From Nitrosomonas cryotolerans ATCC 49181 (GTDB taxonomy: Bacteria > Pseudomonadota > Gammaproteobacteria > Burkholderiales > Nitrosomonadaceae), in assembly GCF_900143275.1 (NCBI RefSeq), contig NZ_FSRO01000001.1, positions 1,356,116 to 1,420,115 on the forward strand: DNA of 64,000 nt, read 5' to 3'. Position numbers and translations under genes: made by a program. Under the pieces are notes generated by a model. The model searched no databases and was not told the DNA's origin. It worked only from the letters and a program-made list of their open reading frames with translations. Positions 29,931 through 42,939 of this stretch are shown here, in pieces. How positions within the stretch are numbered: position 1 is the stretch's first letter; each line of letters begins with the position of its first letter.

Positions 29931-31421
29931 ATGAGATTCTATTGGCAAATGATAGTTTTTATTTTAGTTCATCTATTATCCAATGCTTTGGTTCAGGCTG
30001 AAAAAGGAATTCAGCAGCTAGCCGCTTCTCAGACGGTCCGGTCTACGGTAAAAGAGATCGTCCAGTTGCCAACTTATTTCCAACGTGCTCGCAGTTACGC
30101 CACTCATCCCGAATCAGATCCTCCAAGGTACGTGCGTAATCTAAGTAAAACTGGTATTGATGCATTCAAAGATATTATTTGGCTGGATGTGGGTCTGGAT
30201 TATCGTATGCGCTATGAATATCGAAACAATGACTTACGGCGGCCTGCATTGACAACTGATAATCCATTTTTACTCCGCACACGTATGTATTTGGGAATTA
30301 AGGAAATACTTGATCCATTTCGTCTGGTTGCTGAATTTGAAGATGCGCGCCGTTATAACGGTAAATTTTCACTGGATAATCGGGATGCCAACGAATTCGA
30401 GCTGATCCAGACATTTGGCGAATTGTATTTCAAAGATGCCCTGGGGCATGATGATTTGGGAAATCATCATCCACTGAGGATCCGGGCAGGGCGGATGGCC
30501 TGGGAGGTTCTGGATCGACGTCTACTCGGCAATAACCAGTGGCGCAATACCACAAATAGTTTTGAAGGCTTTCGTCTCAATCTCGGACAAGAAAACAATG
30601 ATTGGGAAATTGATTTATGGGGTGTTCAACCGGTTACGCGTTTAATCAAACAATTTGATGAGCGTAACAAAGATCAATGGTTTTATGGTGGCATCATTAA
30701 TTGGCGCAAATGGTCAAACATAATTACATTGCAACCCTATTATATGGGACTCATTCAGGATGGAAATGCTGACCAAATTGAACGCAAGGTTCATTCGCCT
30801 GCAATGCGGGGTTACGGCAAGTTGCCTAATACCGAGGTTGATTTTGATTTCGGCATAATTTATCAATTTGGCCACGAAGGGCTACAAAAAAAATCGGCCT
30901 GGGCTTACCTGGCCGAAATTGGGTATACCCTGAAACATGAATGGAAACCACGTATCAGTGTTTTTTACGGTTATGCAAGTGGCGATCGCAATCCCGATGA
31001 CAACGTAAATAATCGCTTTGAACGCTTTTTCGGCTTCGCGCGTCCCTGGTCCGCAGATGACTACATGATTTTTGAGAATATCCAAGCTCCTAAGGTTAAG
31101 CTGGAATTTGAACCATTTAAAGATTTAAGTATAGATGGTGGTTATGGCTGGTTCTGGTTAGCCAGTGACAGTGATCGCTTCAATAATCTCCTTGGTGGTG
31201 CCAGTGCCAATCGCGATAAAAGCGGCAGCAGTGGCAACTTTCTTGGGCACGCGTTTGATATCCGGGCACGCTATAAGTTGCATCGCGTTGAAACCAGCTT
31301 AGGCTATTCGCATTTCAGTAACGGGGAATTTGTACGCACGAGACAACAGGCAGCGCTTGGACAAAATACCGATAGTACCCATTTTTTCTATTTCGAAATA
31401 GTCATCAATGCTTTCAATTAA
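29931..31421 (+). CDS. alginate-export-like outer-membrane porin
   Basis: 496 residues with a signal peptide (MIVFILVHLLSNALVQA, cleavage near residue 24). The mature protein alternates short amphipathic strands with aromatic girdle residues, beginning WLDVGLDYRMRYEYRNND and ending in a C-terminal phenylalanine-containing strand (FYFEIVINAFN). This is the look of the AlgE-like (alginate export) barrel family, often a general anion channel in organisms without alginate. AAGG precedes the ATG. Confidence 0.8.
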   Translation: MRFYWQMIVFILVHLLSNALVQAEKGIQQLAASQTVRSTVKEIVQLPTYFQRARSYATHPESDPPRYVRNLSKTGIDAFKDIIWLDVGLDYRMRYEYRNNDLRRPALTTDNPFLLRTRMYLGIKEILDPFRLVAEFEDARRYNGKFSLDNRDANEFELIQTFGELYFKDALGHDDLGNHHPLRIRAGRMAWEVLDRRLLGNNQWRNTTNSFEGFRLNLGQENNDWEIDLWGVQPVTRLIKQFDERNKDQWFYGGIINWRKWSNIITLQPYYMGLIQDGNADQIERKVHSPAMRGYGKLPNTEVDFDFGIIYQFGHEGLQKKSAWAYLAEIGYTLKHEWKPRISVFYGYASGDRNPDDNVNNRFERFFGFARPWSADDYMIFENIQAPKVKLEFEPFKDLSIDGGYGWFWLASDSDRFNNLLGGASANRDKSGSSGNFLGHAFDIRARYKLHRVETSLGYSHFSNGEFVRTRQQAALGQNTDSTHFFYFEIVINAFN

Positions 31422-31521
31422 TTCTCTAGATGAGAATCAGTTTGTATGTTTCAGCGTAAATAATCTAAACTTGACCGAATAAATCTTAAGGCTGATGTAA
31501 CAGCCTGTTTTGGGAGACTCT

Positions 31522-32031
31522 ATGTGCAAGATCCTGTTTCTAATTTCATTATTAATGATAGCAACAACCAGCATGGCAACAAATAATATCAGGCCAGGCT
31601 TATGGGAGGTCACCACAACATCAGAGTTATTGGCAATGGTGCCACATATTCCATCGCAGCAAATGCAGCAAATAACCCACTTGATCGAACAATACGGCTT
31701 GCAGATGCCCCGGATACAGAATGGCGCAGCAATTTCAAAAGTATGCATTACCCAGGAAATGGCTGCCCAGGAAGTGCCCGCTCATTTCTATGAAAATCAA
31801 TCGGGTTGTGCTGTCAAGAATGCAACTAGAGCAGGAAACGACTACAAAGTGGAGCTTGTTTGTACAAATGCTCAGTTTCAGGGAACCGGGGTAGCTGAAG
31901 GTACTTTTACAAGTCCTGAGCGTTTCACGGGACAAACCGAGTTCGATAGCGTCGTGCAGGGTACACCTGTTTTTACAACAGCTGAAACCAGTGCTCGCTG
32001 GATTAATGAAAGCTGTACGCTTGCGCGGTAA
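31522..32031 (+). CDS. DUF3617 family exported protein
   Basis: 169 residues. The signal peptide MCKILFLISLLMIATTSMA is followed by NNIRPGLWEVTTTSE, the family opening. Two pairs of cysteines occur in the VCITQEMA and SGCAVKN to SCTLAR regions. Function is unknown. The frame is open from TTG 31510, but GGGAGA lies correctly for ATG 31522. Confidence 0.82.
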   Translation: MCKILFLISLLMIATTSMATNNIRPGLWEVTTTSELLAMVPHIPSQQMQQITHLIEQYGLQMPRIQNGAAISKVCITQEMAAQEVPAHFYENQSGCAVKNATRAGNDYKVELVCTNAQFQGTGVAEGTFTSPERFTGQTEFDSVVQGTPVFTTAETSARWINESCTLAR

Positions 32032-32147
32032 TACAAATAAGTCGATATCATCCAGTATGGCATTCTATTGATGATTCAGTGCTTATTCAGTTTGCCTCTT
32101 GTACCAGAAATCTTGATCACGCGCTTGAATCCATCGAAACGCTGTTA

Positions 32148-32195
32148 GCTGCGTCTAATATCATTGTCCTGAAGGACAAGATCTTGGGACGCAGC
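32148..32195. repeat. nested hairpin between convergent genes
   Basis: Outer 8-bp stem GCTGCGTC / GACGCAGC (32148-32155, 32188-32195) encloses an inner TTGTCC-TGAA-GGACAA hairpin (32164-32179). It lies between the DUF3617 gene and htpX, which converge. It lacks a T-tract, so it is not a classical terminator and may protect transcript ends. Confidence 0.7.
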
Positions 32196-32216
32196 AGGTA
32201 ATTGATTCAGGGCTAT

Positions 32217-33101
32217 TTATCGATGCATTTCAAGTGCTGCAATTCTTTCTTCCAGGGGAGGGTGCGACATAAACAGACGTTTGATGCCCGAACCCATGCC
32301 ACCTGCGATACCAAATGCTGCCAGTTGATGAGGTAAAGGTGCCTGTTCCGAGGTGGATTGTAACCGACGCAAGGCGGCAATCATTTTATGTCGTCCGGCT
32401 AAACTGGCGCCACCTGCATCTGCACGGAATTCCCGTGCCCGACTAAACCACATCACAATGGCGCTTGCCAGAACACCCAATACCAATTCGGCGATAATCG
32501 CGGTCACCCAGAAAGCAGGACCATGTCCTTGTTCAGTTTTGAAAATGACACGATCAACCATGTGACCGACCACGCGTGACAGGAAAATAACGAAGGTATT
32601 TACCACGCCCTGGATTAAAGCCAGGGTTACCATATCGCCATTGGCAACATGACTGATTTCATGTGCCAATACTGCTTCAGCTTCATCCTGACTCATGGTA
32701 TTCAGTAAGCCGGTACTGACGGCTACTAAGGCATTATTTCTTGACATGCCGGTAGCAAAAGCATTGATGTCCGGTGCATCATAGATAGCGACCTCGGGCA
32801 TGCCTATCCCCGCCATTCTTGCCTGGCGCTGTACCGTTGAAACGAGCCATTGTTCATGTGCATTACGTGGCTGGTCAATAACCTGTGCGCCTGTAAAACG
32901 CTTGGCTGTCCACTTGGACAAAACCAGAGACATGAATGAGCCGCCAAAACCAAATACGGCTGCAAAGATCAGTAAGGCATTCATGTTTAAACCACTGCCT
33001 TGTTCATCGAGAATCCTCTCGACACCCAGCAATCGCAGGGTAATACTCAAAACCACAACAATTGCCAGGTTTGTTGCCAGGAAAAGAAGTACCCTTTTCA
33101 T
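32217..33101 (-). CDS. htpX: membrane zinc metalloprotease HtpX
   Basis: HtpX degrades misfolded inner-membrane proteins, partly overlapping with FtsH. The 294-residue protein has two N-terminal membrane helices, the zinc motif [12 protein letters not shown], two further helices, and the third-ligand region [15 protein letters not shown]. Normal length, and ATG at 33101. Confidence 0.96.
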   Translation of the reverse strand: MKRVLLFLATNLAIVVVLSITLRLLGVERILDEQGSGLNMNALLIFAAVFGFGGSFMSLVLSKWTAKRFTGAQVIDQPRNAHEQWLVSTVQRQARMAGIGMPEVAIYDAPDINAFATGMSRNNALVAVSTGLLNTMSQDEAEAVLAHEISHVANGDMVTLALIQGVVNTFVIFLSRVVGHMVDRVIFKTEQGHGPAFWVTAIIAELVLGVLASAIVMWFSRAREFRADAGGASLAGRHKMIAALRRLQSTSEQAPLPHQLAAFGIAGGMGSGIKRLFMSHPPLEERIAALEMHR

Positions 33102-33260
33102 TAAATGACTCCTTGATAAAGAATTTTGATAAAGGTGCGACTGTCTGATATGTGGTCTATTTATTCATTCTCAAGTGATGTGCGCGGCGTTTTAAAAAAA
33201 CGAACTTCATTTATACCCTCGGATGAATAGTGCGGATGCCGCCGGCGTGCTTCTTGTCGA

Positions 33261-33640
33261 TCAATCTGGCGTTTGTTGTTCGATGTACTGGCGAATGTTG
33301 GCAATTAGCGCACTACCACAAGAAGGCTGCGAAATAAGATGGCGACTATAATGCGCCGCTGCATAGCCTCTTGCGAATATACGAATGGTTCTTTTTTCGA
33401 ATCATCCGGCCGGACACGCCTTTGAGACTATTCACCAGCACTGATACCGGCAGTTTTGGCGGATAATTCACCAGGGGATGAACGTGGTCATGCTCACCAT
33501 CAAATTCCATCAGTTCTGCCTCAAGATTGGTACAGACGCTTGCAAAAATATCGTGCCAGTCGTCGATCACCTCGATGGTGAACACGCCCTGACGGTATTT
33601 CGTTAAAAAGACCAAGTGAGCGTACATCTTAAAACATAGT
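33261..33640 (-). pseudogene. tnpA: tnpA pseudogene (frameshifted)
   Basis: A frame at 33346-33627 encodes MYAHLVFLTKYRQGVF and the HUH block EHDHVHPLVNYPP, in which Leu after the second His has become Pro. The C-terminal part (CGSALIANIRQYIEQQ, with the catalytic Tyr) continues to TGA at 33261 in another frame, and the N-terminus is frameshifted as well. It is inactive. Confidence 0.85.
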
Positions 33641-33693
33641 TACTACCGTGTTTGATATCGTTATTTTTTAATAGATTTAATATAATTGGAAAT

Positions 33694-33890
33694 ATGGAGT
33701 GCTTGCAAGCCTACAAAAACCGCTTCGAGAAACGCGTCGACTTCCCAACTTTCAAAAGGAAGAGTATCAGTAGTCGTTTTTGTTTCTCTCAAGGTTGCGA
33801 GTTGGACGATGATAATGCTCGCATCAGGCTTCCCGAGTTGGGCTGGGTTCGCTATCGGAAGAGTCGCGTTGTTGAAGGCGTAGTCAAAAA
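33694..33890 (+). pseudogene. tnpB: tnpB middle fragment
   Basis: The frame encodes AYKNRFEKRVDFPTFKRK, FSQGCELDDDNARIRLPEL and GWVRYRKSRVVEGVVKN. It matches about residues 88-155 of the intact TnpB at 25548. The first 85 or so codons are missing, and the fragment ends abruptly near 33890. Confidence 0.85.
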
Positions 33891-34364
33891 TGGGCCTGTC
33901 GGAAAACACACAATAACTTGAGATAATAGGCAAAATAATCAATGATGGATTGTTAGATGAGTAAAAGAGATCAGCGCAATTTATTCAACAGCATCGAGAA
34001 AATCGCGACTGGCGACCAATCAGAAGAAATTAAGGTGCCACGATAATCATCTTTCCACACATCAATAACAGATTTCTAAATGTCGTAAAATTGCAGCTTC
34101 GCTCCCGCTTTTACTCGTTCGGGTGTCATACCACTTCTGACCTGTAACTAGCAGCTCAACAGCGCTGCCACTAAGCCAACGATACATTCAACCGGACAGT
34201 GGCTTGATCTTTGATCGGCACAAAATGGGGTAACTACTCCGATGTCTGGGATACAAGAGTCTAAATCAATATGAAGCAGAAGCCGAAAAATGATAAAAGT
34301 TGCTTAACTGGAGTGTACGGCTTTACTTGACCATGTCACATAAAAAAACAAAAAAAGATTAACA
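33891..34364. other. foreign spacer between tnpB fragment and kinase gene
   Basis: About 470 bases with no gene I can support; a 30-codon frame from ATG 33957 is the longest notable one. TTGACC at 34327-34332 could be a -35 box, but no good ribosome-binding site precedes the kinase ATG. Confidence 0.4.
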
Positions 34365-36233
34365 ATGTCGAAAAAATTCATCAACCAAAATGCCGACGTC
34401 GTCCGCGAGTCTCTCAAGGGCCTTCTCTGGCAAAACCACCAGGATTTGCAGCGCCTGCCAAACACCGACGCAATCGTCGTCAAAAGCATCGACACTGCAA
34501 AAGTCCAGATCATTTCTGGTGGCGGCAGCGGACATGAACCTGCTCACGTCGGGTTTGTCGGAAATAACTTTGCTCTCAGCGGTGCCGTCTGCGGAGGCAT
34601 TTTCGCATCACCCTCGCACAAAGCAGTCTTCGAAACACTCAAATACTTCAAGGATTGCAAAAAGGGTGTTCTCGTCGTGATTAAAAACTATCAAGGCGAC
34701 ATCATCAACTTCAACCTCGCTGCCCAAATGGCAAAAGCGCAGTTCGGGATGAAAGTCGAGTGCATCGTTTTCGGCGACGATGTGACGTTTGCGTATGATG
34801 GAGAGGCGCGCCGTGGTATCGCCGGCACAGTTTTGTTCTATTCTGTTCTTGCACATATCGCCCGCTGCAACAAGAACTTTGATTCGTTTACCGTTGACCA
34901 GCTTGCGGAGCGCGCTCGCGTCCTCGCGAAAAACTTTCACAGCTACGGCGTTGCGTTGGAATCTTGCATTCTTCCAGGGAAATCAAAACCCAATGTTGAC
35001 TTGAAGGGAAACGAGATGGAGTTGGGTTTGGGCATTCATGGCGAAGCTGGAAACAAGCGTTTGACTTCAATCATCAAAGCGGATGAAGTAGCTGAACTGA
35101 TGGTGCAAAAAGTTCTCTCGAATCTTCCCAGGAGCGAAACCAAACAACAACAGCAGCAAGTTGTCCTTACCTTAAATAATCTTGGAGGTGTCACCGAACT
35201 TGAGATGGGGATTCTCGTCAACAGCGTCATGAATAGAACCCTCGCGTTTCTCAACAAGAACAGCAACGTCGTCATCAAGCGGCTCATTTGTGGCCGTTTC
35301 TTGACGTCGCTTGATATGAAGGGTATCTCTCTCACTGCGTTGTTCTCCAACAATTCTCCGCCGGAGGTGTTTCAGAAAGAAGTTCTTGACGCTTTCGACA
35401 GCAACAAGAATCCCTCTCCTGCATCAATTTCTTTTTCAGTGTGTTCAAACATTGAAGAAGCGCTGCGTGTAGGAGGCCCCGCATGTGCGTCTTCATCATC
35501 CCAAGAACAGGAAAAACCAGAAAAGCAAAAAGCGATCGAAGTCGAATCCACTCCAGAAGGCGCGCTTTTCCGAACCAGGCTCGAAGCCATCTTCAAGGCC
35601 ATCGATGTTGCCGCCGACAGATTCGACGAGCTCGACGCTGCTGTCGGAGACGGTGATATGGGGCGAGGCATTTCACGTGGCATGAAAGCCGCGCTCTCCA
35701 TTTTGCCCACGCTCAACTTTTCTGAAAAAATGCGAGAGGCGTTTTCAGAACTTGGTTCCGCGATCGCCGATGCCCACGCGGGCAGTTCGGGGCCCATGAT
35801 TGGCGCTTTGGTTGCCGTCGGTGGGAGCAAACTTTGCGAAAAAGCTTCGGAAAACATTTCAGGCAGTCAAAACTTCTTCTTGGAAGGACTTGCTGCTGGT
35901 GTCGATGCAGTTCAAGAAATCGGAGGAGCGCAAGAAGGAGATCGCACGCTGGTCGATGTTTTGAGTCCGCTGCGCAGTCTGATTCGAAGTGGGCAATTGT
36001 CTTCGTCTTCCACGGTTTCTGTACAAAACAGCAGCGGCAGCAACAATAACAAGGAGATCCTTGAAATCCTCATCAGAGTTGCAAAGGAGAGGGCGCTGGC
36101 TGTTCAGCAACTCACGGCGAAAAAAGGAAGATCTCGTTACGCGGAAGATCGTTGCATCGGAAAACCGGATCCTGGTTGTGAGTTTATTGTGTTCGTTTTG
36201 GAGAAGATTTTGGAAATCGTTTTTTTAAAATGA
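34365..36233 (+). CDS. single-chain dihydroxyacetone kinase (DAK), foreign
   Basis: 622 residues combining a DhaK domain and a DhaL (DAK2) domain on one chain, the ATP-dependent type of eukaryotes and some bacteria. DhaK has SGGGSGHEPAHVGFVG (51-66) and the substrate-binding His225 in GLGIHGEAG. The DhaL part has DAAVGDGDMG (424-433), whose aspartates bind Mg-ATP, and HAGSSGPMIGAL. Low-complexity stretches (poly-Gln near 260-265, poly-Ser near 376, Ser/Asn-rich near 555-570) and predominantly C-ending codons contrast sharply with neighbouring genes. No clear ribosome-binding site precedes the ATG. It sits inside a broken IS element. Origin by transfer, perhaps from a eukaryote, is an inference; expression is uncertain. 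Confidence 0.88.
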   Translation: MSKKFINQNADVVRESLKGLLWQNHQDLQRLPNTDAIVVKSIDTAKVQIISGGGSGHEPAHVGFVGNNFALSGAVCGGIFASPSHKAVFETLKYFKDCKKGVLVVIKNYQGDIINFNLAAQMAKAQFGMKVECIVFGDDVTFAYDGEARRGIAGTVLFYSVLAHIARCNKNFDSFTVDQLAERARVLAKNFHSYGVALESCILPGKSKPNVDLKGNEMELGLGIHGEAGNKRLTSIIKADEVAELMVQKVLSNLPRSETKQQQQQVVLTLNNLGGVTELEMGILVNSVMNRTLAFLNKNSNVVIKRLICGRFLTSLDMKGISLTALFSNNSPPEVFQKEVLDAFDSNKNPSPASISFSVCSNIEEALRVGGPACASSSSQEQEKPEKQKAIEVESTPEGALFRTRLEAIFKAIDVAADRFDELDAAVGDGDMGRGISRGMKAALSILPTLNFSEKMREAFSELGSAIADAHAGSSGPMIGALVAVGGSKLCEKASENISGSQNFFLEGLAAGVDAVQEIGGAQEGDRTLVDVLSPLRSLIRSGQLSSSSTVSVQNSSGSNNNKEILEILIRVAKERALAVQQLTAKKGRSRYAEDRCIGKPDPGCEFIVFVLEKILEIVFLK

Positions 36234-36334
36234 AATGAACTTTAAACAATAATAAGACGCTGGTGCAAAAAATTGTACTGACCAGAGTCAAGTCCCTGAT
36301 ATAGCTGATTATGCGGTGTAAATATTGAATTGTC

Positions 36335-36516
36335 TTTCAGTTAGACGGATTTCTCCTACGAATGCAGACCTCACCGCGGCCATGAATATTCTAAGGGCAA
36401 GACATGCCCAGCTTGCCTGCCAGGTAAACGATGCAGTCATGTCGTCAGCAACAGGAACTTACCGAAGTCATCTACCCCATTTCGGGTTAGATGTAGCAGG
36501 AATCTCCTGTCTTTAG
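36335..36516 (+). pseudogene. tnpB: tnpB 3' fragment
   Basis: Encodes PTNADLTAAMNILRARHAQL, including the third RuvC aspartate, through to TAG at 36514-36516. It is similar to the fragment at window positions 1-159, with several substitutions. The right-end hairpins and terminal GTTAA follow. Confidence 0.85.
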
Positions 36517-36529
36517 GCGGGGGAGGATG

Positions 36530-36807
36530 TTAATTGCTACTTTCCAGAATCTGAAACAGAATTTCATCCTGTTTGATCATGCCTAGTTCACTGCGAGCAC
36601 GCTCTTCAATTGCATCATAACCCTGTTTGAGATCGTTGACCTCTGCTTCAAGGATCACATTTCGGTTTCTGAGTTCAAGATTGACTTGACGTGCTGCAAT
36701 TACTTCCCGATCCATTTCTTGCACTTTCAACCAATTTCCCTTGCCAAGCCACAACGGATGCTGTAACAAGACAATCAGGGAAATGAGTATGAAAGTCAGA
36801 GATTTCA

Positions 36808-36808
<1 letters not shown>
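36530..36808 (-). CDS. ftsB: cell division protein FtsB
   Basis: A bitopic divisome protein that links FtsL and FtsQ and activates septal peptidoglycan synthesis. 92 residues: one membrane helix (SLTFILISLIVLLQHPLWLG), then a coiled coil (about 25-65) and ERARSELGMIKQDEILFQI, the family end. The ATG shares one base with the enolase stop (TAATG), the common eno-ftsB arrangement. The stop codon lies in the terminal bases of the IS right end, so the last one or two residues may be replaced. Confidence 0.93.
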
Positions 36809-38115
<1,307 letters not shown>

Positions 38116-38269
38116 TTAGTTAACGATATTTCTAAGAAGGCCGGCTTGAAATGCAGTTATGTTACTCAGCCTGTTTATCAATGTTTATGATCAAACCTGA
38201 GTGCATTCAATCCAATCCGAAACGAGGATGCTCTGTGTGTAAGATCAATACTTACGTGATGTTTTTTTG

Positions 38270-39937
<1,668 letters not shown>

Positions 39938-40019
39938 TTACAGTAATTCAAATGGTTGGATGAAACAGATTAGCGGGTGTTTATAAAACATGGAATTCGA
40001 TTTAGTTATCCCGTGGTTA

Positions 40020-40904
40020 TTAGCGAATTTCAGCAAGCAATTTATGCATCATTTGTTCAGCCTGGTTAAGATAACTGCGACCAAATAAATTCAAATGATT
40101 CAAAATATGATAGAGATTATAGATTATTTTACGTATATTATACCCGGAATCAAGCGGGTAAGCATGTCGATAAGCAGCATAAAAATTGGCAGGGAAGCCA
40201 CCAAAAAGTTCAGTCATGGCGATATCTGCTTCGCGATCACCATAATATACGGCCGGATCAAACAGTACCGGTTGTCCTGATAGATCAAAAGAATAATTGC
40301 CGCTCCATAAGTCACCATGTAGTAATGATGGTGTTGGTGATGTACCCACAAAAAAAGCATCGAGCTCAGCTATCAGTTGTCCGCCCAGTGCTTGTAATTT
40401 CCCCGTGTAACCATTCGTTCTGGCAAGGTCCAATTGAAAACCCAATCGGTGTGTGCGCCAGAATTGTGGCCAATCCAAAGAAGGCGTATTAATCTGAGGC
40501 GTGTTGCCAATGGTATTATTGCGTACCCAGCCAAATTGGGTTGAGCCAGTGTGGTGCATTGCGGCGAGTCTTGCACCCAGATCTTTTGCATTGCCCTGCG
40601 TATGGCTGCGGATCTCCAGGTATTCGAGTACTAGCCATGCATGGCATTCATTCCTTCCCCAGCATATGGGTAGCGGTACGCGTAATGTATGGGAATGATG
40701 GATCTCCATGAGTCCAGCGGCTTCCGCCTCAAACATGGGTAGGCTATCCGATGTATTAAGCTTGATAAAGAAGCGCTGGTTATCATCTGCAACACGGTAG
40801 GCTTCATTAATGCACCCGCCTTTAATGACAGAAATTGCTTTTGCAGTGAAGGGACGCTGTGTTGCAGTTGAAATTTGCGCGGCAATCTCAGGCCATGCGA
40901 TCAT
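40020..40904 (-). CDS. fructosamine kinase family protein
   Basis: 294 residues of the fructosamine-3-kinase/ketosamine kinase fold related to aminoglycoside kinases. The catalytic loop is LLHGDLWSGNY and the metal-binding block FDPAVYYGDREADIAM, followed by FGGFPANFYAAY. The bacterial enzymes phosphorylate ribulosamine/erythrulosamine adducts on proteins for deglycation. Single gene between pyrG and argH. Confidence 0.9.
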   Translation of the reverse strand: MIAWPEIAAQISTATQRPFTAKAISVIKGGCINEAYRVADDNQRFFIKLNTSDSLPMFEAEAAGLMEIHHSHTLRVPLPICWGRNECHAWLVLEYLEIRSHTQGNAKDLGARLAAMHHTGSTQFGWVRNNTIGNTPQINTPSLDWPQFWRTHRLGFQLDLARTNGYTGKLQALGGQLIAELDAFFVGTSPTPSLLHGDLWSGNYSFDLSGQPVLFDPAVYYGDREADIAMTELFGGFPANFYAAYRHAYPLDSGYNIRKIIYNLYHILNHLNLFGRSYLNQAEQMMHKLLAEIR

Positions 40905-41070
40905 ATTCTATTATCCTGATAGTGACAGGGAAATAAAGGTATGGATCCATCCTGGATATGGAAAATAAGGCGCCGCCAATGCTGTTGTTGGAGTTTCTGA
41001 AGTATACAGTAAATCATATAAGAAGATGAGGATGGCTATAAATAGAACCTGATCAATTGATTGTCTGCTT

Positions 41071-42471
41071 TCAGGATAACCACTTTCTGGCACGCTTGAT
41101 TGCTGCCTGTACTTGTTGTGGAGCGGTGCCACCCACATGCGCACGGCTTTTCATTGAGCCGTCCAGTGTGAGTATCGCAAAGATATCCGCCTCAACTTGT
41201 GGTGAAAATGTTTGTAATTCTGATAAATCCAATTCGCTCAAATCGCAGCCTTTTCTTTCCGCATACTGAACCGTTTTTGCAACGACTTCATGTGCATCAC
41301 GAAATGGTAAACCCTTTTTGGTCAGATAATCCGCCAAATCTGTAGCAGTTGCATAGCCACGTGTTGCCGAGGCACGCATTGCGTGTTGATTAACCTGGAT
41401 ACCTGCCAACATGTCTGTATAAATCCGTAATGTATCAACCAGCGTATCGACCGTGTCAAATAAGGGCTCTTTATCCTCCTGATTATCTTTATTGTAAGCC
41501 AGCGGCTGGGCTTTCATTAATGTGAGCAGCGCAACCAGGTGGCCATTAATACGTCCGGTTTTACCACGGACCAACTCAGGCACATCCGGATTTTTCTTCT
41601 GCGGCATGATGGATGAACCTGTACAGAACCGATCCGCGAGTGTGATAAAGCTGAATGCGGGTGTCATCCACAAGATGAGTTCTTCAGATAAACGTGATAA
41701 GTGTGTCATGATCAGGGTTGCGCAGGCACAGAACTCGATAGCAAAATCCCGGTCCGAGACCGCATCGAGCGAGTTTTCGCAGATACCTTCGAAATCAAGC
41801 TGCCGTGCAACTTGTTCGCGATCAATGGGGTAACTGCTTCCGGCTAATGCAGCCGCCCCCAATGGCAGTTGATTGACCCGTTTTCTACAGTCAGATAACC
41901 GGCCAATATCGCGTTTGAGCATTTCGAAGTAGGCCATGAGATGATGGCCTAAGGAGACAGGCTGCGCTACCTGCAAATGTGTGAAACCTGGCATGACTGT
42001 ATCAGTATGTTTTTCAGCAAGATCTAATAAGGCCCTTTGCATTAGTCTAATGAGACTGATAATTTCATCTATCGATGTGCGCAGATATAATCGTATGTCT
42101 GTGGCCACCTGATCATTGCGTGAACGTGCCGTATGTAACCGTTTACCTGCGTCACCGACTAAATCGGTCAGGCGTTTTTCGATGTTAAGGTGTACATCTT
42201 CTAATTCCTGTCGCCAAATAAATTTTCCGACACGGATTTCATGGTGAATCTGATCCAGACCCTGCTCAATGGCGGCTAAATCCTGAGTACTGATAATTCC
42301 CTGAGCTGAGAGCATTTGTGCATGCGCCCGCGATCCTTGGATATCATATGCGGCTAATCTCTGATCGAAGTCCACCGATGCGGTATAGCGTTGTACCAAC
42401 TCTGAGACGGGTTCATTGAATCGTCCAGACCAGTTTTTTTGATTGTTTTTCACAGCTGTGTTTTTCTCCAT
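41071..42471 (-). CDS. argH: argininosuccinate lyase
   Basis: The last step of arginine synthesis, splitting argininosuccinate to arginine and fumarate. 466 residues, with the fumarase-superfamily signature [19 protein letters not shown] and [18 protein letters not shown]. Full length. The N-terminus has a short family-variable extension before [11 protein letters not shown]. Confidence 0.97.
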   Translation of the reverse strand: MEKNTAVKNNQKNWSGRFNEPVSELVQRYTASVDFDQRLAAYDIQGSRAHAQMLSAQGIISTQDLAAIEQGLDQIHHEIRVGKFIWRQELEDVHLNIEKRLTDLVGDAGKRLHTARSRNDQVATDIRLYLRTSIDEIISLIRLMQRALLDLAEKHTDTVMPGFTHLQVAQPVSLGHHLMAYFEMLKRDIGRLSDCRKRVNQLPLGAAALAGSSYPIDREQVARQLDFEGICENSLDAVSDRDFAIEFCACATLIMTHLSRLSEELILWMTPAFSFITLADRFCTGSSIMPQKKNPDVPELVRGKTGRINGHLVALLTLMKAQPLAYNKDNQEDKEPLFDTVDTLVDTLRIYTDMLAGIQVNQHAMRASATRGYATATDLADYLTKKGLPFRDAHEVVAKTVQYAERKGCDLSELDLSELQTFSPQVEADIFAILTLDGSMKSRAHVGGTAPQQVQAAIKRARKWLS

Positions 42472-42939
42472 TAGTAGGGGTTATCATTCTGTGCCAGGAG
42501 GCTGCCAGCCACAAGGTCGATTTGTTTTTTATCACAGGAAGAGTGCTTGGCCGAATTGCCCGCATTTCTATCACATAGTGCGCCACAACACATCCAAAGA
42601 TTCACTGGCCGGATTAGGAAATCTTTGCTTTTTCCCCCCGCCTTGCATGTTGTGATTGTTTCAGTCCGGCGGAGGGTTAAAATTCCGAATTAATCTGGTG
42701 TGATTTACTTTTTTACTGGCTTGTAGGCTGTTCTTTACTAAGTACAAGTATAAAACAAAATACGGATACATTTATTTTGCAATATTTTTTACCATCAGGA
42801 TGACCAGATTGCCTTTGAATTTTATTTTTCCGGGAAAAAAATACGTGGCATCAAATTTTAGCGTCCACTTCTTTCCCTTCTATACGGATTAGTGGATAAT
42901 TGGAACCTTTTCCCCTGGCACATATACAAGGAGTTATCT
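42472..42939. other. intergenic region between argH and the sensor-like gene
   Basis: About 470 bases and no gene. AAGGAG at 42928-42933 is the ribosome-binding site for the next start at 42940. Confidence 0.4.

Larger units (their letters stand above)
33261..36534. mobile_element. decayed IS200/IS605 element split by a kinase gene
   Basis: A tnpA pseudogene (33261-33640, minus), a middle fragment of tnpB (about 33694-33890, plus) and a tnpB 3' fragment with right end (36335-36534, plus) lie in the order expected for one element. About 2.4 kb of unrelated DNA containing a dihydroxyacetone-kinase gene replaces the rest of tnpB. The right end resembles the one at window positions 1-175. Confidence 0.75.

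Noticed and set aside
35372..35857. 161-codon frame opposite the dihydroxyacetone kinase
   Set aside because: An effect of the strong codon bias of the sense gene; serine-rich shadow.
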